A stretch of 64,000 nucleotides of DNA from Streptomyces sp. C10-9-1 (GCF_024497955.1 NZ_JANHKP010000001.1:1-64000); one strand, 5' to 3'; positions 36,107 to 46,396 are shown, numbered from the stretch's first letter. Notes: generated by a model from the letters alone, not told the origin. A program made the numbers and translations.

Positions 36107-36170
36107 CGCGAGGTGCGCACCTTGTCCGCGGGTGCGCGCCCCGGCGGTCGGCATGCATCACGGCCGGGCT

Positions 36171-36209
36171 GCCGGGCCCGGAGCCGGAGCGGCTCCGCGC
36201 GGGCCCGGC
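36171..36209 (-). terminator. terminator of the DUF6801 gene
   Basis: An outer perfect 10-bp stem (36171-36180 with 36200-36209) encloses an inner stem GAGCCG/CGGCTC, starting 4 bp after the DUF6801 stop codon. It separates that gene from the mce operon. Confidence 0.8.
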
Positions 36210-36212
36210 GGC

Positions 36213-37823
36213 TCAGTCGTCCTCCTCGCGGCCGGGCAGCACAGGCACGTCCGGCGGGCAGGACAGCTGGGACGCGGGCACGCACAGCGGGCCCTGGTTC
36301 ATGGCGACCAGGTTCCCGGGGCCGGAGAGCGCGGCGCTGAACAACGGGTCGAGGTCCTCGCCCGGGGTGCCGCAGCCCTCGAACTCCGGAATGGCGACCG
36401 TGCCCCGCATCGGCCCGCCGAACAGCACGTTCTGGTAGTGCGGGAACTCACCGTGCAGCACGACGCGGAAGGGGCGGGCGGTGCGGCAGGCGGGGCCGAC
36501 GTCCAGGGGCGTGCCGTTGACCGTGACGTCGCGGATGCGCAGCGACTGGTAGAAGCCGGCCGTGGCGAAGTTGACACGGTCGGGCGGTGAGCCGATGGTG
36601 CCCGTGGTGATGGTGAGGGGGCCGTTGGTGAACTCCACCCGCGCGCTGACCGGTTGGAAGCCGAAGGCGAGGAAGGTCGCCTCGGCGTCGGGGAGGGCGA
36701 TCTCGCCGAAGGAGTCGGCGCGGAAGTAGTTGCCTCCGGGGCGGGTGCCGGGCCGGACGACGGTCCGCTTGACGGCCATCGCGTTGATCTTCCGGGGGTT
36801 CCGGGCGGGGTCGTTGACGATCATCGCGCCGCCGAGCTTCCTGACGTTGGCGAGTCCGACGACGTAGGCGCAGCCGTGCCGTCCGGGGAGGTCGATCACC
36901 CGGGGCGGCTCCCCGGGGGTGGGTTCGGGGACGAAGCTCTCGTCGAAGCCCCCGGTGGGCGGCTCCTCGGGGCAGGCGTCGCCAGCGGGGGGCTCGGCTC
37001 GCGGGGCACCCTCCCGGGCGCCGGACGGGGCGCCGGGGCCGGGCACGGGGTCCGGTCCGGGGTCCGGTCCGGGGTCCGGGCCGGGGTCCGGGCCGGGGTC
37101 CGGGCCGGGGTCCGGGCCGGGGTCCGGGCCGGGGTCCGGGCCGGGGTCCGAGGGGGGTGCGGCGGGGTCGGCGGCCGGCGGGCTCGGCGGCCGCGTCGGG
37201 GGGTGGAGCGCACGGACGGTGGCGAGCAGGGTGTCCCGGTCGTCCGCGGGGGTGCACTCCACGGGCGGCAGGGTCAGGGGCTCCGCTCCGCCGGCGGTCC
37301 CCGGGTGCACCTCCAGGCGGATGTCCCCGGCCCGGACCTCGACGTCGCCGGGGCCGGTGACGGTGACGGCGGGGACGGGGCCGGTGTGCTCCAGGGCGAG
37401 CCCTCCGCCGGGGTCGGGGGCCGCAGCCGGGGCGGTGAGCCGGTCCCAGGACACCTCGGCGGTGCGGCCGTCGTGCGCCACGAGGGTGGTCATGCGCAGG
37501 GTCGCGGAGACGGTGGCGGTCCCCTCGGGGAGCAGTCCGGCGGCCGCCTCGGGCGGCAGTGCGACCTTCACGGCCGGGTCGCCCGGGGTGATCGGCCGGT
37601 CCGGCACCGCGGTCTCCGGGAAGGCCCCGGTCACGCGCACCGCCACCTCGTGGGTGCGGCCGAGCACCTGGCAGCGGTAGGCCAGGTGGGACGTGCCGTC
37701 GCGGGCCTGGGCCGGGCCGGGCCCGGCGAGGAGGCCGGCGGCGAGCCCGGCGGTCAGGGCGACGACGGTGAGGACGGTGGTGCGCCGTGTGCGGCGAGCG
37801 TGCTGCTCCGCGACCGCGGTCAT
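36213..37823 (-). CDS. secreted DUF6801-type protein with PDPG repeat linker
   Basis: A 536-residue exported protein. Signal peptide at residues 1-41 (ending PAQA), an N-terminal beta domain of about 200 residues starting LAYRCQVLGRTHEVAVRVTGAFP, as in DUF6801 proteins, a (PDPG)n linker at about 225-265, and a second domain with a GGAMIVNDPAR stretch and cysteines probably in disulfides. It looks like a surface protein with two beta-rich modules. It lies between the mce operon and the small secreted protein gene, all on one strand, but hairpins on both sides suggest its own transcript. Function unknown. Confidence 0.75.
   Translation of the reverse strand: MTAVAEQHARRTRRTTVLTVVALTAGLAAGLLAGPGPAQARDGTSHLAYRCQVLGRTHEVAVRVTGAFPETAVPDRPITPGDPAVKVALPPEAAAGLLPEGTATVSATLRMTTLVAHDGRTAEVSWDRLTAPAAAPDPGGGLALEHTGPVPAVTVTGPGDVEVRAGDIRLEVHPGTAGGAEPLTLPPVECTPADDRDTLLATVRALHPPTRPPSPPAADPAAPPSDPGPDPGPDPGPDPGPDPGPDPGPDPGPDPGPDPVPGPGAPSGAREGAPRAEPPAGDACPEEPPTGGFDESFVPEPTPGEPPRVIDLPGRHGCAYVVGLANVRKLGGAMIVNDPARNPRKINAMAVKRTVVRPGTRPGGNYFRADSFGEIALPDAEATFLAFGFQPVSARVEFTNGPLTITTGTIGSPPDRVNFATAGFYQSLRIRDVTVNGTPLDVGPACRTARPFRVVLHGEFPHYQNVLFGGPMRGTVAIPEFEGCGTPGEDLDPLFSAALSGPGNLVAMNQGPLCVPASQLSCPPDVPVLPGREEDD
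37047..37150. repeat. 12-bp tandem repeat coding the PDPG linker
   Basis: Eight full 12-bp units (two GGGGTCCGGTCC, then six GGGGTCCGGGCC) plus a partial unit. They are a whole number of codons, so copy changes alter linker length in steps of four residues without breaking the frame. Confidence 0.92.
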
Positions 37824-37944
37824 GCGTGTGCCCCCCTGTGGGTCCCCTGCTGCCGGGGACGTCGGGATCGGGTGCCGTGGGCCGGGGCGGTCCCGGGGCG
37901 CGGGGCGCCGGTACGGCCCGCGCCCCGGAGCGGCGCGGGCCGCG

Positions 37945-37971
37945 GGTGGGGCCCGCCGGGCGGGCCCCACC
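37945..37971 (-). terminator. terminator of the small secreted protein gene
   Basis: A perfect 13-bp palindrome around one base (37945-37957 with 37959-37971) begins 15 bp after the stop codon of the gene at 37987 and precedes the DUF6801 gene. Confidence 0.8.
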
Positions 37972-37986
37972 ACCGCCTCCCGGGCG

Positions 37987-39122
<1,136 letters not shown>

Positions 39123-40334
39123 ATGCAGAGAACCACCCGGCCGTCCGGGGCCGGTGAGCCCCTGGCACCGCTCCCCCAGGAGTTCGCCGCACTCATCCGG
39201 CCCGAGTTGCCCAGCCTCATCCAGGAGATAGGGATCGAGGTCACCCGCGCCTATCCGGAGTACGCCCGATTACTGAACGGACCGTACGGAAAGGCCGTCC
39301 AGCTCGGTGTGGAACAGAACATCCGGGTCTTCGTCGAGCAGGTGGCCCGGCCTTCCTCCCCCTCCCCGCTGCGGGACGAGATGCTGCGCCGGTTCGGCCG
39401 CTTCGAGGCCTACGAGGGGCGCAGCCTGGAGTCGCTCCAGGGCGCCTACCGCCTGGGCGCGCGCGTGGCCCTGCGCCGGGCCAAGCGCATCGGCCGGCGC
39501 TACAACCTCTCGCCCACCCTGATGCTGAGCTTCGCCGACGCGCTGTTCGCCTATGTCGACGAGCTGGAGGCACTGACCCGGGAGGGGTACCTGGAGGTGC
39601 AGGCCCGCTCGGGCGACCGGGCGGAGGCGACCCGGCGCAGGCTGCTCCACCTGATCCTGGCGGGGCCTCCGGTACCGCGGGCCGCACTGGCGGAACTCTG
39701 CGAGCAGGCGCGCTGGCCGCTCCCGGAGCAGGTGACCCTGGTCGCTCTGCGGCCCGTGCCGGATCTGACCGAAAGAGGGCTCGACAACGATGTCCTGGCG
39801 GACCTCGGAGGGCCCCAGCCCCATCTGCTGCTCCCCGGCCCCTTCGACGACCGCCGCCGCCGCACGCTCTCCTCCCTCCCCGAGGACACCCGTGCCGCGG
39901 TGGGCCTGACGGTGGCCGTCGAGGGCGCGGCCGACTCGGTCCGCTGGGCGCGGCGCCTGCTGGAGCTGGTCGACACCGGGGCGGTGGACGACGCCCCCGT
40001 GCTCTGCTGCACCGACCACCTGCTCACCCTCTGGCTCCTGTCCGACCCCGCGCTCCTGGAGGCCCTGGCGCACCGGGAGCTGGCCCCGCTGTCGGGCCTC
40101 ACGGCGACCCGGCGCAACCGGCTGGTGGAGACGCTGCGCACCTGGCTGGAGACGCGTGGCACGGCCGCCCGGATGGGCGAGCTGCTGGCGGTGCACCCGC
40201 AGACGGTGCGCTACCGGCTCCGCAGCCTGGAGGCGATCTTCGGCGACCGGCTCGCCGACCCGGACGGCCGCTTCGCCACGGAGGCCGTGCTGCGGGCCCT
40301 GCAGCTGCGCGGGCGCGGCAGGCCCCGCACCTGA
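39123..40334 (+). CDS. PucR/CdaR-type helix-turn-helix regulator
   Basis: A 403-residue regulator. The N-terminal 180 residues are helical with FEAYEGRSLESLQGAYRLGARVALRR, resembling the RsbT-like sensory region of this group. A GGDEF-like degenerate middle follows, and the C-terminal PucR helix-turn-helix lies near 345-390 (GTAARMGELLAVHPQTVRYRL, then IFGDRLADPDGRFATEAVLRAL). ATG 39123 has GGGAGA upstream. Its divergent position suggests control of the secreted protein gene and possibly the mce region. Confidence 0.88.
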   Translation: MQRTTRPSGAGEPLAPLPQEFAALIRPELPSLIQEIGIEVTRAYPEYARLLNGPYGKAVQLGVEQNIRVFVEQVARPSSPSPLRDEMLRRFGRFEAYEGRSLESLQGAYRLGARVALRRAKRIGRRYNLSPTLMLSFADALFAYVDELEALTREGYLEVQARSGDRAEATRRRLLHLILAGPPVPRAALAELCEQARWPLPEQVTLVALRPVPDLTERGLDNDVLADLGGPQPHLLLPGPFDDRRRRTLSSLPEDTRAAVGLTVAVEGAADSVRWARRLLELVDTGAVDDAPVLCCTDHLLTLWLLSDPALLEALAHRELAPLSGLTATRRNRLVETLRTWLETRGTAARMGELLAVHPQTVRYRLRSLEAIFGDRLADPDGRFATEAVLRALQLRGRGRPRT

Positions 40335-40537
40335 ACCGGCCCCCGGGCGGCCGGGAGGCGTCCGCGCGGGGCCGTCCGGTCGGGAAGCCCCCGGAGGCGC
40401 CGTCGCCCAGCCCGGCGCGGGCGTGCACGCCCGGGTGCGCGCGCCGCTCGTCGCCGCGGCACCGGCCCGGCCCCGGCCTCGCCGCGCGACCGCGGAGCCG
40501 TCCGATCCCTAGGATGACCTCCGGACAAGGGGGATCG

Positions 40538-41926
40538 ATGGGGCTGGAGACGACGGAGCGCGTGCACCGCGCCCAACGCTGGGCGGCGAGGGCCTCCCTC
40601 GCCGCGGCCGCGCTTGCCGCGCTGCTGCCGCTCTGGTTCGGCGGCGCGACGGGGGTGCTGCTGCTCCTGGCGGGAGCGGCCGGGCTCGCCGTCACCGCGG
40701 CCGCCCTGTGGTGGGCCCTCTCCCGGCGGGGGCCCGTCCGCGCGGCGGCGGCGGTGCTCGCGGTGGCCGCGCCGCTGTCGGTCATGGTCCTGGTGGTCTC
40801 CACCCGCCTGCTGTGGGTGGTGGCCGCCTCCGCGGCCCTGTGGGCCCTCGCGCTGGCCACCGGGCGGTACGCCCTGCGCTCGACGGGCCTGCGCCCGGCG
40901 CGCCCCAGGGAGTACCGCACGTCCCGCCCGCGCCGCCCGGTCATCCTGATGAACCCGCGCTCCGGGGGCGGCAAGGTCGGACGGCACGGGCTCAAGGAGC
41001 GGGCGGAGCAGCTCGGGGCGCGCGTGGTCCTGCTCGACGCGGACCGCCACGTGGACGTGGCGGCACTGGCCCGGCAGGCGGTCCGGGAGGGAGCGGACCT
41101 GCTGGGCGTGGCCGGCGGCGACGGGACCCAGGCACTGGTGGCCGCCGTCGCGGCGGAGCACCGCGTGCCGCTGCTGGTGGTGTCCGCGGGGACGCGCAAC
41201 CACTTCGCCATGGACCTCGGACTCGACCGCGAGGACCCGGCGAGCTGTCTGGAGGCTCTTTCCGACGGCGTCGAGCTGGACGTGGACCTGGGCTTCGCCG
41301 GGGACCGCCCCTTCGTCAACAACGTCTCCTTCGGGGCCTACGGGGCCGTCGTGCAGAGTCCGGCGTACCGGGAGGACAAGGTGGGCACCGCGCTGGAGCT
41401 GCTGCCGGACCTGCTCAGCAGACGGCGCGGCCCGCGGCTGACCGTCCGGGCCGGTGCCGCGGTCCTCAGGGAGCCGCAGGCGGTGCTGGTCAGCAACAAC
41501 CCGTACCGCACGGACGACCCGCTCGGGCTGGGACGGCGCGAGCGGGTGAACGGCGGGGTGCTGGGAGTGCTGGGGCTGCGGGTGGACAGCGCGGCCGAGG
41601 CGGCCGCGCTGCTGCTCGCCCCCGAGCGCGAGGGGTTCACGGTGCTCACGGCCCGCACGGTGGTCGTCGAGGCCGACGCGGCGGAGCTGGAGGCGGGCAT
41701 CGACGGGGAGGCGGCCGTCCTGGCCGCGCCCGTCCACTGCCGGATCGCCCGGCACGCCCTGCGGGTCCGGGTGCCGCGGCACCGCCCGGGTGTACCGGGC
41801 GTGCCGCCCCGCTTCGAGTGGCGGCGGCTGCGCAAGCTGGCCGCCGCGGTGGGCCGCACGGCCGTCACCGGGTACGACGTCCCGCGCCGCGAGCGCACCG
41901 GTCGCGGCGCGGGCCCCGGGGCGTGA
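40538..41926 (+). CDS. diacylglycerol kinase-like lipid kinase with membrane anchor
   Basis: A 462-residue protein. Residues 15-110 hold about four hydrophobic helices, then a YegS/BmrU-type lipid kinase domain: VILMNPRSGGGK, the nucleotide loop GVAGGDGTQALVA, SAGTRNHFAMDLGLD, FVNNVSFGAYG and the closing IDGEAAV. It probably phosphorylates diacylglycerol or a related lipid at the membrane. ATG 40538 is preferred to 40514 because AAGGGGG lies 5 bases upstream. The 203 bp before it hold nothing else recognised. Confidence 0.88.
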   Translation: MGLETTERVHRAQRWAARASLAAAALAALLPLWFGGATGVLLLLAGAAGLAVTAAALWWALSRRGPVRAAAAVLAVAAPLSVMVLVVSTRLLWVVAASAALWALALATGRYALRSTGLRPARPREYRTSRPRRPVILMNPRSGGGKVGRHGLKERAEQLGARVVLLDADRHVDVAALARQAVREGADLLGVAGGDGTQALVAAVAAEHRVPLLVVSAGTRNHFAMDLGLDREDPASCLEALSDGVELDVDLGFAGDRPFVNNVSFGAYGAVVQSPAYREDKVGTALELLPDLLSRRRGPRLTVRAGAAVLREPQAVLVSNNPYRTDDPLGLGRRERVNGGVLGVLGLRVDSAAEAAALLLAPEREGFTVLTARTVVVEADAAELEAGIDGEAAVLAAPVHCRIARHALRVRVPRHRPGVPGVPPRFEWRRLRKLAAAVGRTAVTGYDVPRRERTGRGAGPGA

Positions 41927-41986
41927 GGGCGCCCGCTCTCGCGGGGCCCGGTCCCGCCGTGCTCCGCCCGCCGGGCCGGCGGCCGG

Positions 41987-43018
41987 TCAGAAGCCGGTCA
42001 GCGTGGTCTTGCCGATCGTGCCGCCGGACTCCTGCGACCGGTGGGCCCGGCGCAGCGTGGCGGCGCTGACCGGTCCCAGGTCCCGGGTGGCCGTGCTGAC
42101 CAGGGCACCCGCGTCGGCGAGGCGGGCGATCCGGGTCAGGATGCGGTGCTGGGCCTGCCGGTCGGACGTTCCGTACATGGACCGGGTGAACATGAACTCC
42201 CAGTGGAAGGAGATGCTCTTCGCCTTCAGCGCGCCGAGGGGCAGCTCGTCCACGTCGTCGATGGCGACGATCCTCCCGAAGGGGTTGAGCACCTCGGCGA
42301 ACTCGCCGAGCCGGCGGTCGGTGCCGTTGGTGCTGAACACGTAGTCGACGCCCTGCGGGGCCGCCTCGGCGAGCTGGGGCGCCAGCGGCCGGTGGTGGTC
42401 GACGACGTGCTCGACGCCCATGCGCCGGGCGAACTCGGCCGTCTCGGGGCGCGACGCGGTCCCGATCACCGTGAGGCCGGTCAGGGCGCGGGCCAGCTGG
42501 GCGGTCACGGATCCGACGCCCCCGGCGGCGGCCGTGATCAGCAGGGTCCCGGTGCTCTCCGTCCCCGCGCCGCGCAGGCCCAGGCGCTCGAACAGCCCCT
42601 CCCACGCGGTGAGGGAGGTCAGCGGCAGGGCGGCCGCCTCGGTGAACGAGAGCGAGGCGGGCTTGCGGCCGACCAGGCGCTCGTCCACCGCGTGGAAGCG
42701 GGAGTTGGCGCCGGGGCGGTCGAGGGCCCCGGCGTAGAACACCTCGTCGCCGACGGCGAACAGGCGGACCTCGGAGCCGACGGCCACCACGGTGCCCGCG
42801 GCGTCCCAGCCGAGGACCTTCGCCTCCCCGCCCGGGTCCACGTTCTGCCGGACCTTGTGGTCCACGGGGTTGACGGCGATCGCCTCGACCCGTACGAGCA
42901 GGTCGCGCGGACCCGGCTTCGGCACCGGCAGTTCGACGTCGACCAGGCTCTCGGGGTGGTCGGCGGGGAGCGACCGGCGGTAGGCGACGGCGGGCATGGT
43001 CGCGGGGACGGTGGTCAT
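41987..43018 (-). CDS. MDR-family NADPH:quinone-type oxidoreductase
   Basis: 343 residues, medium-chain dehydrogenase/reductase fold without zinc ligands: GROES-like N-terminus (VDVELPVPKPGPRDLLVRVEA, VLGWDAAGTVVAVGSEV), NADPH loop AAAGGVGSVTAQLAR, EHVVDHHRPL. It probably reduces quinones or reactive carbonyls. It is divergent from the HxlR regulator gene across 146 bp with two palindromes, a common arrangement in which the HxlR protein senses electrophiles and releases the reductase. Confidence 0.9.
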   Translation of the reverse strand: MTTVPATMPAVAYRRSLPADHPESLVDVELPVPKPGPRDLLVRVEAIAVNPVDHKVRQNVDPGGEAKVLGWDAAGTVVAVGSEVRLFAVGDEVFYAGALDRPGANSRFHAVDERLVGRKPASLSFTEAAALPLTSLTAWEGLFERLGLRGAGTESTGTLLITAAAGGVGSVTAQLARALTGLTVIGTASRPETAEFARRMGVEHVVDHHRPLAPQLAEAAPQGVDYVFSTNGTDRRLGEFAEVLNPFGRIVAIDDVDELPLGALKAKSISFHWEFMFTRSMYGTSDRQAQHRILTRIARLADAGALVSTATRDLGPVSAATLRRAHRSQESGGTIGKTTLTGF

Positions 43019-43120
43019 GGGGGGCCTCCCACGGGGTTGCGGATGCGGTCGGGCACGGCGGCCCGGTCCGGCGGGCGGCTGGGCGGCCGCCGGTGTGACA
43101 ACGGTATGGAAGGGGTAGTG

Positions 43121-43157
43121 GTTACCCGCAAGGGATACTGGTACCCGTTGGGTACCA
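43121..43157. promoter_or_regulatory. two tandem HxlR-type operators over both divergent promoters
   Basis: GTTACCC-GCAA-GGGATAC (43121-43138, one mismatch) abuts the perfect TGGTACCC-GTT-GGGTACCA (43139-43157). On the minus strand TTGCGG-N17-CATACC makes a good promoter for the oxidoreductase through the first operator. On the plus strand GGATACT (43132-43138) may be the -10 of the regulator gene. The second operator ends 7 bp before the regulator start, leaving no room for a ribosome-binding site. Confidence 0.7.
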
Positions 43158-43164
43158 TGGCGCC

Positions 43165-43518
43165 ATGACGACGACCACCGAGCCGGGCGGGGCCCCCGCG
43201 AGCGTGTACGCCGCCGCCTGCCCCTGCCGCGACATGCTCGATCTGCTGGCCAACAAGTGGAGTGCCCTGGCCCTGGGGGCCATGGAGGAGGGCACGCAGC
43301 GCTTCGGCGCCCTGCGCAGCCGCCTCCAGGGCGTGAGCCCCAAGGTGCTCACGCAGACACTGCGGCGCCTGGAGGAGCACGGGCTGGTGCACCGCGAGGT
43401 CTTCGCGGAGGTGCCGCTGCGCGTCGAGTACAGCCTCACCCCGCTCGGCCGGGACGCCTGCGCCCCGCTCGCGCATCTGCGGTCCTGGGTGGAGGAGAAC
43501 ATCGACCGCTTCGACTGA
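43165..43518 (+). CDS. HxlR-family transcriptional regulator
   Basis: 117 residues, a compact winged helix: CPCRDMLDLLANKWSALALGAM, the recognition region FGALRSRLQGVSPKVLTQTLRRLEEHGLV and the wing VPLRVEYSLTPLG. The N-terminal CPC pair (around residues 19-21) is the sort of redox or electrophile sensor typical of HxlR proteins. The ATG directly after an operator suggests a leaderless or near-leaderless message and autoregulation. Confidence 0.94.
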   Translation: MTTTTEPGGAPASVYAAACPCRDMLDLLANKWSALALGAMEEGTQRFGALRSRLQGVSPKVLTQTLRRLEEHGLVHREVFAEVPLRVEYSLTPLGRDACAPLAHLRSWVEENIDRFD

Positions 43519-43842
43519 GCCCGCGGGCGGCGCCCAGGGACGCGCGCGGTCGGGGCGGGGGCGGCGTTCGCGTAGGGTGGTCCGGCGCCGCCGACGGGGG
43601 GCCGCGGCACGTGGCCGCGGGCTTCCGGGGACGCGGCGGCGCCGCTCCGGCAGGTCCGCGCTCCACCGCCCCCGCCCGCACGCACCCTGCCCGCACGGAG
43701 GCGGACGCGGGCCGGGGCCCCGCGGGGACCGGCGTTCCCCGCCGAGGGACCCCGCCGGGGAACCGGGATGACCTTCCGGTACTCATGAAGGACGGGACCG
43801 ACCGACCGACGGGCCCGACACAGCAGAAGACAAGGACTCCAC
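43519..43842. other. 324-bp intergenic region
   Basis: No gene is supported. TAGGGT at 43573-43578 is a possible -10 for the following small gene, with a leader of about 260 bases. Close to the gene, CCTTC-N9-GAAGG near 43770-43790 is a weak inverted repeat. Nothing else is recognised. Confidence 0.35.
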
Positions 43843-44100
43843 GTGACCGCCTCCGACCTCGTACCGGTCCCCATCCCCGACCGCGTCGCCGTGCTCATCG
43901 GCTCCTGCATGCCCGCGCATGTGCTCAACGCCGAGATGGAGGCCGTCTGGGCGGCGCGTGAGGTGGGGCGGTTCCGCGGGCCGCTGTGCACCGAGGACCG
44001 CGCCGACCGCGAGCACGCGCTCGCGGCGCTGGCCCGGGCGAACAAGGTGCTCGCCGCGTACAACCCGGGTCTGACGGTCCGTCCCGGCGGTTCTCTCTGA
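43843..44100 (+). CDS. small conserved-looking protein of unknown function
   Basis: 85 residues from GTG 43843 with AAGGA 7 bases upstream. It has a hydrophobic-aliphatic start (DLVPVPIPDRVAVLIGSC), a helix HVLNAEMEAVWAAREVGRF and a helix ADREHALAALARANKVLAAY. There is no signal peptide and no known motif. Strong third-position GC bias and a clean terminator behind it support a real gene. Confidence 0.65.
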   Translation: MTASDLVPVPIPDRVAVLIGSCMPAHVLNAEMEAVWAAREVGRFRGPLCTEDRADREHALAALARANKVLAAYNPGLTVRPGGSL

Positions 44101-44121
44101 GCAGGCCCCGCACGACCGGGG

Positions 44122-44149
44122 GGGGGACGCCCCTCCGGAGGAGCGTCCC
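44122..44149 (+). terminator. terminator after the small protein gene
   Basis: A 28-bp palindrome with one mismatch: GGGGACGC (44122-44129) and CCTCC pair with GGAGG and GCGTCCCC (44142-44149). It starts 22 bp after the stop codon. Confidence 0.75.
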
Positions 44150-44230
44150 CGCGGTGCCCGGCCGCCGGGGCGGGGCGGGGGGTCCGGCCGCAGGCCCCGC
44201 CGCGGTCTCCGCGGGCGGGGCGGGGGGCGG

Positions 44231-44665
44231 TCAGTCCAGGAAGCTGCCGTCCACGTAGACCCAGGCCCCGCCCTCGCGGGCGAACTCGCTGCGCTCGTGC
44301 AGTTCGCCGCGCTTGCCGTGGTGGCGGTAGCGGGCCCGGAAGGTGACGGTGCCCCGGGAGTGGAAGGCGCTCCCGTCGGTGGCCCCGGTGACCTCCAGAC
44401 CGGACCAGCGCATGCCCTCGTCGAGCTCCAGGTGCGGCGGCCGGGTCGAGGAGTGCCAGGTGCGCAGCAGGTACGCGGTGTCGCGGACCACGAACGCGCT
44501 GTAGCGCGAGCGCATCAGCCGCTCGGCGGTGGGTGCCGCCTCCTCCCCGCTGTGGAGGCGGCCGCAGCACTCCCCGTACGCGGCGGGAAGTCCGCAGGGG
44601 CAGGGCGATCCGGCGTCGGGGAGGGCCGGTGCGGTGCGTTCGCGGCGCTTGGTGTGACGTGGCAT
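44231..44665 (-). CDS. YchJ-family protein (SEC-C motif)
   Basis: 144 residues. The N-terminal CPCGLPAAYGECCGRLHSG is a SEC-C zinc motif, followed by the NTF2-like YchJ core: TAERLMRSRYSAFVVRDTAYLLRTWH and VTFRARYRHHGKRGELHERSEF, ending WVYVDGSFLD. The family role is unknown. ATG 44665 is chosen because the SEC-C motif starts 20 residues later. It is divergent from the GH4 gene. Confidence 0.9.
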   Translation of the reverse strand: MPRHTKRRERTAPALPDAGSPCPCGLPAAYGECCGRLHSGEEAAPTAERLMRSRYSAFVVRDTAYLLRTWHSSTRPPHLELDEGMRWSGLEVTGATDGSAFHSRGTVTFRARYRHHGKRGELHERSEFAREGGAWVYVDGSFLD

Positions 44666-44747
44666 GGGTCCATCTTCCCGCCGGCGCGGCGAACGGCCCA
44701 CGCGGGTCCCGCCCCGGGGCACGGGGCGCGCGCGTACCGTACGGGAC

Positions 44748-46094
44748 ATGAAGCTCACGATCCTCGGCGGCGGCGGTTTCCGGGTCCCTCTGGTCTACGG
44801 CGCGCTGCTCGGCGACCGCGGCGAGGGGCGGGTCACGGAGGTGGTGCTGCACGACGTGGACGGCATGCGCCTGGCCGCGGTTCGGCGGGTCGTCGAGGAG
44901 CTGGCGGCCGGGCGGGCGGACGCCCCCGCGGTGACGGCGGCCCGCGGCCTGGACGAGGCGGTGAGGGGGGCCGACTTCGTGTTCTCGGCGATCCGGGTCG
45001 GCGGCCTGGCGGGGCGTGCCGCGGACGAGCGGATCGCGCTCGCCGAGGGCGTGCTCGGCCAGGAGACGGTGGGCGCCGGGGGCATCGCCTACGGCCTGCG
45101 CACGGTGCCGGTGGCCGTGGAGATCGCCCGCCGGGTCGCGGCTCTGGCCCCGGATGCCTGGGTCATCAACTTCACCAACCCCGCGGGGCTGGTCACGGAG
45201 GCGATGAGCCGGGTGCTCGGCGACCGGGTCGTCGGCATCTGCGACTCCCCCGTCGCCCTGGGCCGGCGGGTGGCGCGGGCGGCCGGGGCCGATCCGGCCA
45301 CCGCCTGGTTCGACTACGCGGGCCTGAACCACCTGGGCTGGCTGCGCGGGCTGCGGGTGGGCGGACGGGACCTGCTGCCCGGGCTGCTCGCCGACGACGC
45401 GGCGCTCGGCACCTTCGAGGAGGGGAAGCTGTTCGGTGCGGACTGGCTGCGCTCGCTCGGTGCCGTCCCCAACGAGTACCTGCACTACTACTACTTCAAC
45501 CGGGAGACGGTGGACGCCTACCGCCGGGCGGACCGGACCCGGGGGGCGTTCCTGCGCGAGCAGCAGGCGGGGTTCTACGAGCGGGCGCTGCGCCCCGGCT
45601 CTCCCGCGCTGGAGGTCTGGCGCCGCACGCTGGCCGAGCGCGAGGCCACCTACATGGCCGCCAACCGGGGGGCCGCGGGAGCGGGCGCACGCGAGGAGGA
45701 CGACCTGGAGTCCGGGGGCTACGAGCAGGTGGCCCTCGCGCTGATGCGGGCCATCGCCCGCGACGAGCGCACCACCCTGGTCCTGGACGTCCGCAACCGC
45801 GGTGCGCTGGCGCCCCTCGACGCGGACGCGGTCGTGGAGGTGCCGTGCCTGGTGGACGCGGGCGGGGCGCACCCGGTGGCGGTGGACCCGCTTCCCGGCC
45901 ATGCGACCGCGCTGGTCACGGCGGTGAAGTCGGTGGAGCGGGAGGTCCTCGCGGCGGCGGAGGGCGGTTCGGTGTCGGCGGCCGTGCGGGCCTTCGCCCT
46001 GCACCCGCTGGTGGACTCGGTGTCCGTGGCGCGGCGGCTGGTCGACGCCTACCGGGCGGAGCACCCCGGCCTCGCCTACCTCAGGCGCCCCTGA
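44748..46094 (+). CDS. glycoside hydrolase family 4 (6-phospho-beta-glucosidase type)
   Basis: 448 residues. GH4 enzymes bind NAD and a divalent metal and cleave phospho-sugars by an oxidation-elimination route. Visible are the NAD loop LTILGGGGFRVPLVYGALL, VGAGGIAYGLRTVPVAVEIA, the metal region INFTNPAGLVTEAM with ICDSPVALGRR (Cys ligand) and YAGLNHLGW (His ligand). The spacing and NEYLHYYYF resemble 6-phospho-beta-glucosidases. No PTS or sugar importer gene is adjacent, so the substrate is uncertain. ATG 44748 follows the palindrome CGTAC-C-GTACG (44732-44742). Confidence 0.9.
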   Translation: MKLTILGGGGFRVPLVYGALLGDRGEGRVTEVVLHDVDGMRLAAVRRVVEELAAGRADAPAVTAARGLDEAVRGADFVFSAIRVGGLAGRAADERIALAEGVLGQETVGAGGIAYGLRTVPVAVEIARRVAALAPDAWVINFTNPAGLVTEAMSRVLGDRVVGICDSPVALGRRVARAAGADPATAWFDYAGLNHLGWLRGLRVGGRDLLPGLLADDAALGTFEEGKLFGADWLRSLGAVPNEYLHYYYFNRETVDAYRRADRTRGAFLREQQAGFYERALRPGSPALEVWRRTLAEREATYMAANRGAAGAGAREEDDLESGGYEQVALALMRAIARDERTTLVLDVRNRGALAPLDADAVVEVPCLVDAGGAHPVAVDPLPGHATALVTAVKSVEREVLAAAEGGSVSAAVRAFALHPLVDSVSVARRLVDAYRAEHPGLAYLRRP

Positions 46095-46277
46095 GCCCTC
46101 CGCCTCCGCGTCCCCGCGGCAGGCGTCGTCTCGCGGTACGGGCCGTACGCGCCGGGTCCTCCGCGGCCCCGCGAGCCCGCGGAGGCGGGTGCGGCGACCG
46201 GGAGCAGGCCGGCGACCGGGTACCCCCGAGGCGCCGACTCCCGTGGCTTTACTATCCGTTGATCACTCACGTACACT

Positions 46278-46310
46278 GAGCACCGGCCGATCGGAGTGCG
46301 GCCGGTGCTC
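46278..46310. terminator. hairpin in the spacer between GH4 and DUF397 genes
   Basis: A perfect 11-bp stem (GAGCACCGGCC 46278-46288 with 46300-46310) and 11-base loop lie in the 302-bp spacer 46095-46396 between convergent genes. It probably ends both transcripts. The rest of the spacer holds nothing recognised, apart from a less GC-rich stretch near 46240-46275. Confidence 0.7.
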
Positions 46311-46396
46311 CCGGGTGCCGGAAAGGCTCCTCACCGTCTCGGCGAGGCGCCACCCGCCCGCGGTCCCGACGAGCCTGCTGCCCCCGCGGCAGCAGG

